Source: Coptis chinensis (taxonomy: Eukaryota > Streptophyta > Magnoliopsida > Ranunculales > Ranunculaceae). From it: a stretch of DNA of 64,000 nt. Position numbers and translations under genes: made by a program. How positions within the stretch are numbered: position 1 is the stretch's first letter; every line of letters begins with the position of its first letter. The notes beneath the pieces were generated by a model, which searched no databases, was not told where the DNA came from, and saw only the letters and a program-made list of their open reading frames with translations. The stretch covers positions 96,495,501 to 96,559,500 of the forward strand of contig CM027383.1 of NCBI GenBank assembly GCA_015680905.1, written 5' to 3'. Of the stretch, positions 23,701 through 33,365 are shown piece after piece.

Positions 23701-25126
23701 TATTGATTTAGTGGCTTCCTTTGTGGGAACGACCTCTGCTTCAATTCTGGTTCCCAATTTGGGTCATCGACAGGGAAATCTGCTAGGAAATCAGCCACGA
23801 CCTGTCCTTTCTGTGAAGTGCGAGGGACGAACTTCATGTGGTGCTCTCTGAGCTCTTCGGCCCATACTGCCATGATAGTTGTCTTGTTTTCTTTGTGAAG
23901 AATTTTCTTCAAAGGTAGATCGGTGAGAATCTTGATTGGATGTGCTTGAAAATAGGGCCTGAATTTTCTTGCCGAGTATAACAATGTGAGTACTGCTCTT
24001 TCAATGTATGAATAATTCTTCTCAGCTAGAGTGAGCGTTTTACTTGTAAAGTAGATCGGCTTCTCGGAGTTGTTTTCTTCTTTGAAAAGAATCGAGCTAA
24101 TGGCAAAGTCTGATACCACCAAATATAGCCCCAGCATTTCGCCATCCTTAGGCTTGGCTAGGACGAGGGTGTAGTCTAGTACTCTTTGAAGGTGGAGAAC
24201 GTTTGGTGGCATTGATCCTTCCACGAAAACTGCTCACCCTTTTTGAGAAGTTGCAAGAAAGGTCGGCACTTGTCTGATGCCCTTGATATAAATCGGTTAA
24301 GTGTCGCGACCATTCCAGACAACTTCTGGATTTGCTTCTTTGTCTGGGGATCAGGCATGTCCAAGAACGCTCGGATTTGGTCTGGATTAGCTTCGATCCC
24401 TCTTTGTGATACTTAGTATCCAAGGAACTTCCCAGAGGACGCTCCAAAGAGACACTTATCAGGATTAAGCTTCATTCGAGTTTGCCGCAACCTGGAGAAC
24501 GCTTTCTCGAGATGAGTGAGGTGGTCTTCCGCTTTCTTGCTTTTGACGACCATGTCGTCAATGTATACTTCAATGGTATCACCTAACATGTCCTGGAACA
24601 TGTCGGTGACGAGACGCTGGTACGTTGCTCCAACGTTCTTAAGTTCGAAGGGGAGGACGTTGTAACAATAGATTCCTTGTTCTGTGATGAATGATGTTTT
24701 TTCTTGATCCTCTTCAGCGAGTGGGATTTGGTTGTATCCACTGTACGCGTCCATTTAAGAGAGGAGCTCATGGCCACACATCTGATCGACAAGTCGGTTT
24801 ATGCGAGGTAGGGGAAAGCTATCATTTGGCGTTTCCTTATTAACGTTCGTGAAGTCGATGCAAAGACAAACTGTGCCGTTCTTTTTTGGAACTGCGATGA
24901 TGTTAGCGATCCAGTCTGGATAGTCTACTTTTCTAATGAACCCGACTTGCTTAAGTTTTTCGACTTCATCATTGATGGCTTTCTGGAATCGCAGGGAGAG
25001 TCGTCTAGGTCGTTGGCGAACTGGTCTGGCATTAGGGTTCACATTTAGTCTATGACACGCAACATTAGGATATATTCCAGGCACATCGACATACGACCAA
25101 GCGAAAACATCTTTATTCATGGCCAA
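23640..25126 (-). pseudogene. Reverse transcriptase and RNase H of Tat element (broken)
   Basis: The RT opens with DVFAWSYVDVPGIYPNVACHRL and FIRKVDYPDWIANIIAVPKK, continues with LCIDFTNVNKETPNDSFPLP, MDAYSGYNQIPL and LPFELKNVGATYQRLV, and carries the active-site YIDDMVVKS (near 24550). The RNase H follows (FAISSILFKEEN, PIYFTSKTLTLAEKNYSYIE, RKFRPYFQAHPIKILTD). An in-frame TAA lies just before MDAYSG (24755), another stop follows FLGY (24413), and there is a frame change near 24200. Confidence 0.85.
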
Positions 25127-25228
25127 AAAGTTTACAAGTTGGGCCTTGAGTGTGGGGTCAAGGTTAGCCCCTACATATACGAACTTGGGATCATCTTAGG
25201 TTCCTAGGTTCACTCGCACTTTGTCGGC

Positions 25229-26611
25229 CTATTGAGATGTTGTCTTTGGTACGGATGCTTCCTCAGATGGGGATACTATATCGATCTGAAGGAGAGTGGA
25301 ATTGGTTGCACGAGCTGGAGCAATATCTGTGACGACGACAACAGGGGCTGGAATGGCCTCTGTGGTTATGACAAAAGGTTCTGAAGTGACCTTCGAGATT
25401 GATATTTGTTGCGCGACACATGACGGCGCGACTTCTGATGTGCTAATTGGTGGAACGACAACAGCGGATGTGACTTCTGGGGTCTTGCCCGCTGGATTGA
25501 CAACAACTGATACAACTTCTCGGATCCGACCTGGTGGAGCGACAATGACTGGATTAACTTCTGGAGTCGAAACAGACGACTGAACCTTCTTGTTGGAGCC
25601 CCCAGCGTGCTGCTTTGATTCTTTGGCTCTGACCTCAGCAACCAGGTCTTTGGCCATTGTATAACTGGTGGGTTCGTTCCTTGTGTGAGTATGCAGGTCA
25701 GTGGTCTTGTTTGCAGAAAAGATTTGATAAGCTTCAAGTTGATTGCTTCGAAGCTCCATCATGCCTCTTGGTCTTGGGAAGCAGAGAACTTGATGCAGTG
25801 TGGATGGTATAGCTTGCATTTGGTGAATCCAGCGCTGCCCTAGGATAGCATTATAGGACGACTTGATGTCTAGAACGTTGAAGCGTGTATTGAAGCTGAC
25901 TTTGTCCTCTCTAGATCCCGCTGACACTGGGAGTATGATATCGCTGATTGGGTCGGCCCTGGAGCCATTAAACCCATAAAGAGAAGCGATCAGATCTATA
26001 AAGACTGACTTAGGTAAGTTCATTTCTTGAATTTTATGATAGAACAGGATGTCGCACGAACTGCCCGGGTCTATCAGGACGCGTTTGACTGTCCAGTCGC
26101 TGATCTTGACATGGACAACAAGTACATCGTTGTGTGGGAGGCAAACCTTGTTGAGGTCGACCTCGGTAAACGTAATATCCCCTGTGTTTCGACCTGAACT
26201 TCGCAGAGCGTGTGACGCTTGTGAAGAAAAATGATAAACTTCTTGAAGGGCGCCGACACGCCTGCGTTTCTCTCTAGAAGATGTCACAAAATCATCTGGG
26301 AAAGTGATCATATGAATAGTTATGGCGTTGTCGCGATCTGATGAATGCTGTCGGCGTTCATGGCGAGAACTGTCACAGTCTCGGGGACGTCCTCTACTGC
26401 GGAAGCGAGCTTGAACCTTGTGATGGTTTTGGCTAGGTGGGGATCTACTGCGCACTCGGCGAGCCATGAGTTTATGGCGCAAGTCGCCATCGGTTATTTT
26501 AGTATACTGTTTGATATGCCCTACTTCTATGAGATCTTGGAGGTAGTGCTTTAGCCCCCAGCATGCATCAGTACGGTTTGTCAGGCCGGTCCACTGGTTG
26601 TCGCACATCAA
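25229..26611 (-). pseudogene. Aspartic protease region of Tat element
   Basis: Long open stretch (about 460 codons). Its first third is basic and R/S-rich (RRVRSRSPPSQNHHK, nucleocapsid-like). It is followed by the protease signature VKRVLIDPGSSCDILFY, where DPGS replaces the more usual DTGS, as seen in many Tat elements, and by FNVLDIKSSYNAILGQRWIHQM. The C-terminal 150 residues are low complexity with repeated V-T-S-x-V-V-x-P units, linking to RT. Confidence 0.8.
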
Positions 26612-26792
26612 GTCGGAAATATGAAGCTCGTTTGATCTTTTCTAATATATAACTGGGCGAGCGTGTGAGAACGGTGAGCTTGCGGTTGTTATTCATTCTA
26701 TTACCCGGCTTCCTTTCTTGCTGTCAGGGGCGCTTTTTGGAGACTGGGGGGTCATCTGATATTGTTGCAACCTCTTCTTCTTCTGGTAGGCC

Positions 26793-27564
26793 TTAACGCT
26801 TCAGACCTTCTTGCAACTTTATATACTTGTCGACTCGAGCGTACAGCTCGGATAAAGTCTCGGGACGCTCTTTCATCAGCGATCTAGCGAGTGCCGTGTT
26901 GCGCACACGGCAAGCGTTGTAGAATGCCAAGGTGGCGAAAGACTCTTTCAATCCTGCTTCCATACATAGTAGTTCGGCTTTGAACTGACCTAAAAATTCA
27001 CGAATTGTTTCGTCTTCGCCAAGTGAGAGCTGGAACAGCGAGTCCAGATCAACTTTCTTACATCTGTTATGCACATGCTGGCTAGCAAATGAATCGGTAA
27101 GTTGCTCGAAGGTCTTTATCGAGTCTGGCTCGAGTGAGAAGAACCAATCGAGTGCTCCATCTTTGAGACTGGCAGGGAACAAGCAACAGTGGAGATGATC
27201 GAACTCTAATGCACTATATAATGCCAAGCTTTGGATATAACGAGCCACATGTTGCCCAGGGCATGTGCTGCCGTCGTACATCGGAAAGCGTGGTTGAACG
27301 AAATCCTGAGGAGAGGGTTTATTTAGTACCTCTGTGGTGAATAGCGATGCACCCGATGCGCCTTGAGCATTTTCCGGGACGATCCGGTTGGCGTCTTTTC
27401 TCACCGCTTTGACCAATTCTTTTATGCGATAGTTCGCTAATTTGTTGATTAACTTCATTGATGTCGTTCTCAACAACGTTCCCAGCTAGTTGTTGTTGTG
27501 CGTCCACTTGTGAACGAAGAGCAGCATTTTCCTGCCGGAGCAAGGAAATGCTCTCATTGGTCAA
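26793..27564 (-). pseudogene. Gag of Tat element
   Basis: Two overlapping frames: MTNESISLLRQENAALRSQV (27564-27319, a leucine-zipper-like start) and the capsid part 27476-26793 with FPMYDGSTCPGQHVARYIQS, KDGALDWFFSLEPDSIKTFE, QLTDSFASQH and ETIREFLGQF, a Retrotrans_gag domain. The frame switch near 27450 suggests an indel. Confidence 0.82.
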
Positions 27565-27699
27565 ACCTAGCAGATTCGCGAGGCTTTAAACTTGAGCTTC
27601 GAGGCTTGCCATGCTTCGTGGGCTTGAGAATTTTCATTTTTGAGTTTTGATTTGTGTGAAATTAGTATCTCAATTAATCGAGACCACAGACGACGCCAA

Positions 27700-28251
27700 T
27701 GTAAAGGAGCGTTTTTCCCTTACATATACAGGAGGAAGAAGAAAGGGATTGGATTTGGAAAAGACCGAGTTCGCTAAGTAGCGAGCTGCCTACGTATCTT
27801 CTCTTGATTCTGGGGGAGAGAAGAATCAGGTCTAACGTAGTTCATGTAGGTGGTATTTATAGACACAAGAGGGTGTTGATCTTTGAGACATGTGTACTCC
27901 CTTGTACATATGTAGGGTGGAGATTACGAATGAGTGTTAGGTTGGTTCTGGTAAGAAGGCGGTGATCATTGGGAGTGGGTGCAGTAGTTCATAATTCCCG
28001 GTAATTGGAAGTACAGATATGGCTTTGGTAATGATTACCCTTGGATTAAGGAAAATGTCTTTATCCGAAGCATTCCCCTCTAGGTCGTTCAGTCTTCTTG
28101 GAACGTTCTTGAGCGAGCTGGAGTGTACCACCTACATAAAGCGAGCTGCTCGCGAGTCAATCTTGGAGGACGATGTCCTGATTGCGCAGCGATCTCTACT
28201 TATGCTTAACGCGTGTTTAATATTCTTTAATGAGGATATTACTCCCTTACA
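27700..28251 (-). repeat. 5' LTR of Tat element with adjacent primer-binding region
   Basis: 552-bp LTR in minus orientation, starting TGTAAGGGAGTAATATCC and ending ACGCTCCTTTACA (TG...CA). The sequence just inside the element (27699 downward) reads TTGGCGTCGTCTGTGG, very like the TTGGCGCCGTCTGTGG stretch after many plant gypsy 5' LTRs. A TATA-like CTATAAATA lies at 27854-27862 on the minus strand, a likely U3/R promoter. The possible target duplication ATTAA (28252-28256) could not be matched at the other end. Confidence 0.75.
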
Positions 28252-28405
28252 ATTAATACGTGATCCACCTATGAAATGGAGCGCATGCATCCCATTGTAA
28301 GACTACCACAGTGTGAACAAATTCATACAATGCACAATTCTCTTTAAGCTGTAGTTTCTATTGGCCAGTTAAATCTGATATATGCATGTGTATGAAACTT
28401 TATAG

Positions 28406-28688
28406 GCATGAGGTAGTAGGAGAAGTTTTGGAGCTCGGATCAAATGTAAGGAAATTCAAAGTAGGAAACCTGGTTGGAGTTGGATGCATGGTGGATCCTG
28501 TGGGGAGTGTTCCTCCTGCATGTCAAACATGGAGCAGTACTGCAGATGCAGAATTTTAACTTACAATGGCATCTATAAAGATGGAAATCCCACTCAAGGA
28601 GGTTTCTCTTCAGCAATGGTGGATCATCAAAAGTATGCATAATGTTCCTCAAAAACAAGGAAAAAAAAAATAATAAAAAAAGATAATG

Positions 28689-28722
<34 letters not shown>

Positions 28723-29510
28723 GTTGACGGTAACATGACTGAAACTAAAATTTGAAATGCAGGTTTGTGGTGAGGATACCAGACAAGCTCTCACCAGAGC
28801 AGGCAGCACCACTATTATGCGCAGGGGTGACCGCTTATGGTCCATTAAGACAATTCATTGGGTCTAATAAGATTCTCAAAGCAGGAATACTTGGTTTGGG
28901 TGGAGTTGGTCATGTAGGTGTTCAGATTGCTAAGGCCATGGGGCATCATGTGGCTGTGATAACTTAATCTGATAAGAAGAGAGTGGAGGCACTAGAGCTC
29001 TTGGGTGCTGATGATTTTCTAGTGAGCTCCAATGCAGCTGAGATGAAAGGAGCTGCAGATAGTCTAGACTACATTCTTGACACTATCCCTGCAGCTCACC
29101 CTCTTGAATCCTATCTTTCCCTTTTTAAATTTAATGGCAAGTTCCTCTGCAGTTCGACAGTGTTGATATAATTCTAGGTACTGCACGACACTTCTTCTGA
29201 TGGTCTTTGTGATTATCGATCAGTTGCGTAAATAATGTTAAATGCATGTCATTTTTGTGTTACGTTGTTAATTTTTCCATTTCCTTTCTCTCTTTATTAT
29301 AGGGAAGAAGTCAATCACGGGAAGCTTCATAGGCAGCATGCCAGCATGGAGGAAACACATGAAATACTGGAATTTTGGGCAGAGAAGGGATTAAAATCCA
29401 TGATAGAGATTGTGAAGCCCGAGTACATGAACGAGGCTTTTCAGAGGATGGAAAAAAACGACGTGAGGTATAGGTTCGTGCTTGATGTGGCCGGCAGCAA
29501 TCTCAACTAA
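28406..29510 (+). pseudogene. Cinnamyl alcohol dehydrogenase (CAD-like) pseudogene, 5'-truncated
   Basis: Zinc-type medium-chain dehydrogenase of the CAD family, which reduces hydroxycinnamaldehydes to alcohols for lignin. The remaining exons read [20 protein letters not shown], structural-zinc cysteines ([15 protein letters not shown]), an intron 28637-28762 holding a long A-run, then [21 protein letters not shown], the NADPH loop [17 protein letters not shown] and a C-terminus [13 protein letters not shown]. Defects: the first exons (catalytic zinc CHTD) are absent, one base is missing in the zinc segment near 28500, TAA occurs where TCA is expected (28964-28966), the segment leading into GRKSITGS is lost, and an 8-bp duplication sits near 29340. 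The Tat LTR lies 150 bp upstream, in what would have been intron. Confidence 0.82.
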
Positions 29511-30921
29511 AGGAAGCTAGTTAGACCTCCCTACGAGAAATGGATATACCGATATCAGAATAAGTTCAATATGCATGCTTTGGTTACAATAAAGAAGACG
29601 TGACTGTTCGCAAAGAACAACTTGATCAAGGCCATACATATCTTACTAGCGTTGCTTGGCCGCCCAAGCATGGGCAGTCGAAAAACATACACCTAATTGA
29701 AAGAATTTTATCGAGATTTATCTACTACTTTTTAATGTCAACGAAGAATGTCAATTTGATCTTAGATACCTTGTATCAATATTCCGATATGAGTTAACTT
29801 TATTCCATTCCTTTTAGGTGCAAAAGGTCGCCAAGACGCCAACCCTATCTCTTAAGCTTCTCCAAGAGTCAAACCACAACCAGTTTAGACACACTTGGTG
29901 TCCAACATGCAAATCAGCGACACGAATCATGCAAATCAAAATCATCTTGAGAATGTAAAGAAAACCATATGGTTGGATGCATACTGACGAGAAATGCAAT
30001 CTTTTACGCTGAATAAAAGTGGGATATCACTTCATCTCCATAGAATAAGCTGAACTGGAGCGTCCATATATAATACGTAAATCACCAAATGAAAATTTCA
30101 TAAAAATTCAGTGCCAATGAGACTAAGACAGCGCGAATATTTAATTAAACAAGAAGAATATATTCTTATGATAATTTGTTATCTAAGAATCATGGAAATG
30201 CTTCTTGATCTTTCCCATGAAACGAACAGAGATGAACAAAGCTTATATAAGCATTCAGACCCTTGTCATCTATAACCAGATGCAAAGGTGTGAACTAATT
30301 CGCATAGGAAGAGAAGGCATGAAAAAGCATGGTTATGTAAGTAACATAACAAGGCATTGTACATTCACTCTCCCTCAAGGGCTTCTGCCTTTTCCCATTC
30401 GTACGTCCAGGGTAGAAGGTCTTGAGGGTAGAGTTAATGTGAGCTGCCTTGCTCCATTTTGTTGAACACTCCATCTACTTGCGGCACAACAAAATAAATC
30501 CAATTATGACGGTATGTGCTTCTCAATCAAATGTGTTCAACTTTTGTGTTGCTTATATTTCTCGTCATAGTTTCTGTCTGATTGTGCTTGATATGATAAC
30601 ACCTGCTAGACTAAGCATACCAGCGCATTGACTGATCATGTGTGCAATGAGCGGGCAGAAAACTAGAGGCAGTATAAGGCTGTGGTTAGGGATCTCACGG
30701 CATCGTAAAACCTATAATGTCAGATACCTAGGGGATAGGGCTCTCCCGTTCTAAATAATCCATATGAATGTGAAATACAAATTCCAGGCAGGGATCATTC
30801 TTTCAGCAAAAGTGCAAAACTGAATGATATATATATATAGGGTGACATCCTAACTGTGACATCCTGCCGTGACATCCTATCAAAAAGTGCATTTCAACAA
30901 TGAATTAGTGGCTGATATATA
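29511..30921. other. Intergenic spacer
   Basis: No supportable gene. Small ORFs on both strands lack domains. Near 30840-30890 the phrase GTGACATCCT repeats three times. Confidence 0.45.
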
Positions 30922-30927
30922 TCTATA

Positions 30928-31270
30928 TAATAAAACAGCTTGGTCTTTAAGCTCTTTGTGTGAAGCCTACATCGGACGGCTAACAGTTAATACAGTCAAT
31001 ACATCTGACGGCTAACAGTATATTAATCCTCATAGATATATAAAACAGCTTGGTCTTTAAGCTCTTTGTGTGAAGCCTACATCGGACGGCTAACAGCTAA
31101 TCACAATCAAGACATCCGACGGCCGGGCTAACAAGATATTAATCCTCATAGATATATATATTAATCGGACGGACTAACAGCTTAATACAAGATGATATTA
31201 ATCCTCATAGATATATATATTAATCGGACGCTAACAAGTTAATAATACAAGATAGTATATTAATCCTCAT

Positions 31271-31332
<62 letters not shown>
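30928..31332. repeat. Tandem repeats and TA microsatellite inside the Helitron
   Basis: A unit of about 110 bp starting near AAACAGCTTGGTCTTTAAGC occurs twice (from about 30933 and 31044). It is followed by shorter units of about 60 bp sharing TATTAATCCTCATAGATATA, and then a pure (TA)n run at about 31272-31332. The TA tract can form cruciform DNA and may be collapsed or miscounted in the assembly. Confidence 0.8.
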
Positions 31333-31335
<3 letters not shown>

Positions 31336-32191
31336 AAGCTTTTACTCGGGCCATATGATATATCTCATATGATATATATCCAAGGCTATATAAAGCTCTC
31401 ACGCTTTAGAAGCATTGAAGCCCGACTCTCAACATCTATTTTTTTAGCACAATTTTCCTTTTTCCTTTCTCGAGGGGAAAAAACAACAACAAAACAAAAC
31501 GAAACATAAAAAACATAGGTCTCATAAAAAAAACCAAGCAAATGGAGGATGCATCAATTAACAAAGCATTCCTCTGTCCTCAAAAGCCTCAAAGGCCGTG
31601 CATTTACGAAGTTTCAACAAAGTGTTTTGCCCAAAGTTCCACGCACGTAAGAAGTAGATAGATTAGTGCCAACGCTTGGCGCCCAAGCAAGGGTTTTAGG
31701 GACATGGAAGTGATTGGCGATAGTTGGAAGTTATAGACTTATAGGCTTTTATTGGCTAGGTTTCTATCCGGGACCCGGCTGAAAGTAAGTCCTAATTCCT
31801 AACCTCCGGGCTTGGGATCTAAGAACAAGTAACTGTGTTGGCCCAGTGCACGCAAACTTTGATGAACTCAAGATCACGCATTACATAACCTTCGATAGTT
31901 CCTAAAGCCGGCGAGCCGTTGGTCGTCCATTTTTATACACGAGAATCATCGCCACTATTGACTATCCCGTCCCACGCCACATGCCCAGAGCCCCGGATAC
32001 CTCATATATAGAGGTGTCGATCATCACTTACACCAATCAATGAATATATTTGAAGTGAGAATCATGTCCTGTTACATAACGAATAAGCCATGAATAAACT
32101 TAATCACGGACACTTCACATTGAAAGGTTCCTTTTGGTTCATACTGTTTTTTTTATAAGATGTTGTTAGTTTTATCATTTTTCAACTGCAG

Positions 32192-32305
32192 GTTGGTTCA
32201 ATACATCGACTCTTATGATCCACCACTAAAAGGATTGCAGGAGGACCTTAATTTTGTCAGCCCACGTCTTGGAGACCGAGCTTTGTCATCTTTGCAGCCA
32301 TTAAT
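32192..32305 (+). pseudogene. Captured exon of unknown gene in the Helitron
   Basis: Exon-like piece between a good acceptor (TTCAACTGCAG) and donor (GTATGT), reading LVQYIDSYDPPLKGLQEDLN and ending RLGDRALSSLQPL. A second piece follows at about 32352-32420 ([20 protein letters not shown]) and is split from its donor GTAAGT by the MITE at 32421. The source gene is not recognised. It may be the same as that of the tryptophan-rich piece downstream. Confidence 0.45.
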
Positions 32306-32420
32306 GTATGTATTCTATGTTAATGACTAAGTTACACATAACTTTGAAACAGATAGAGTTGCCTCCAAGTAGAGGTGAAGATTTGCAGATGAAGTGCTTG
32401 CTCGAGCTTTATGGACTTAA

Positions 32421-32953
32421 GAGCATCTCTAGGTGGTGGTAGCATACTCTTCAAATTTGAAGAATACTACCACAGAATCTGATAGCAAATTTCAACCAAC
32501 TCTAGGTGGTCGCAAATTCGTGGTCGCAAAATTCATTGGGGACCCACTGCTTGACATTAATCGGGCGCGGCCAAGATAATGTCGCTACATTTACCACCGC
32601 CGCCTCCCAAATTCAAAAAAAAACTCACGCGCCAGTACTAATGTCGCACCAAATTAAAAAAGTTTAAAAAAAATAACTTGCGCGACATTAGTAGTGGCGC
32701 CAATCATTCTTACACCGGCACCGTCTTGGGTCAAAGTCAAAAAAAAACTTGGGGTGACATTTGCAATGGCGCGCGACATTACTAATGTCGCTCCGCATCC
32801 GCATCCAAATTGCCAAATTTGCGAACAACAATGCGAACAAGCAGGTGATGCGACCACGAATGCGACCACCTAGAGTTGGAATTCCGGGAAATTCCGACGC
32901 ATTTCTTCAAATTTGAAGAATGCGACCAAGAATGCGTCCACCTAGAGATGCTC
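32421..32953. mobile_element. PIF/Harbinger-like MITE, family copy B (nested in Helitron)
   Basis: 533-bp element with near-perfect inverted ends GAGCATCTCTAGGTGG, flanked by TAA (32418-32420 and 32954-32956). Removing it joins CTTAA to GGTAAGT, rebuilding an exon end and splice donor of the captured fragment, so it inserted after the exon was captured. It is related to the element at 7313-7749. Confidence 0.82.
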
Positions 32954-33108
32954 TAAGGTAAGTTTATGGCGCCTATAACAGCATAATAACATTAATAAGC
33001 CATTTTATTCCCATATATGATATAGTTTTACTCATGAGATAAATGGAAGTTTGTGAGTAAGGTAGGGCTGATTATATCACTTTTTTATCGTTAACTCTTA
33101 GTCTATAT

Positions 33109-33207
33109 ATGGAGAAAACTGCAGACAAGTGGGGGAAGCATAGAATGGGTGATGAGTGGCATGAGAAGTGGTGGGAACATTACGATGCCTCTGGCCAAGC
33201 TGAGAAC
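33109..33207 (+). pseudogene. Captured tryptophan-rich fragment, ESV1/LESV-like
   Basis: 33 codons reading KTADKWGKHRMGDEWHEKWW and then EHYDASGQAE. The W-x-EKW and HYDASG pattern resembles the tryptophan-rich repeat domain of plastid starch-organising proteins ESV1 and LESV. The match stops abruptly after GQAE, where unrelated sequence begins, as expected for a captured partial exon. Family assignment is from remembered motif likeness only. Confidence 0.45.
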
Positions 33208-33365
33208 ATTACTATACATTCGTATTGTAAAAATGTCATTCAAGTTAGATCAATTCTGTACGATTATTTGGAAACATATGCAATTTTTTATCGCCTCCAC
33301 GAAGACTAGATGTAATTTTTACATCCATAATGACTTGAGTGGCATAGCCACGGGTTAAATTCTAG

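Larger units (their letters stand above)
18180..28251 (-). mobile_element. Tat-lineage Ty3/gypsy LTR retrotransposon (left end undefined)
   Basis: Minus-strand element with one recognised LTR (27700-28251), then gag, protease, reverse transcriptase, RNase H, a second RNase H and integrase reading toward lower coordinates. Beyond the integrase come a four-unit tandem array (about 21.25-21.88 kb) and about 2.5 kb with ORFs on the opposite strand. Dual RNase H and an antisense ORF between integrase and the 3' LTR are features of the Tat lineage (Grande, Retand and relatives). Stops and frame changes in every domain show it is not autonomous. The expected second LTR was not found between 17.0 and 18.4 kb, so the left boundary is approximate and the element may be truncated. 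Confidence 0.82.
30922..33365 (+). mobile_element. Non-autonomous Helitron
   Basis: 2,444-bp element. The 5' end begins TCTATATAATAAAACAGC after an A. The 3' end has a short hairpin TGGCATAGCCA followed by CGGGTTAAATT and CTAG, with T after it. This fits Helitron rules (insertion between A and T, 5' TC, 3' hairpin then CTRR, no target duplication, no inverted repeats). It contains tandem repeats near the 5' end, a (TA)n tract, exon-like host fragments at 32192-32305, near 32350-32420 and 33109-33207, and a nested Harbinger-like MITE. No Rep/helicase is encoded. Confidence 0.72.

Noticed and set aside
23621..25583. Plus-strand ORFs of 60-95 residues opposite the Tat gag-pol (for example 25296-25583, 23621-23851)
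   Set aside because: They are complements of recognised protease, RT and RNase H coding sequence, with low-complexity composition and no domain of their own.
28680..28720. Long A-run as a sign of a processed retrocopy
   Set aside because: It lies inside an intron between CAD exons with valid splice sites, so the CAD copy is not processed; the A-run is a separate feature or assembly artefact.
31220..31402. ORF of YIYIYI repeats
   Set aside because: Pure translation of the TA microsatellite.
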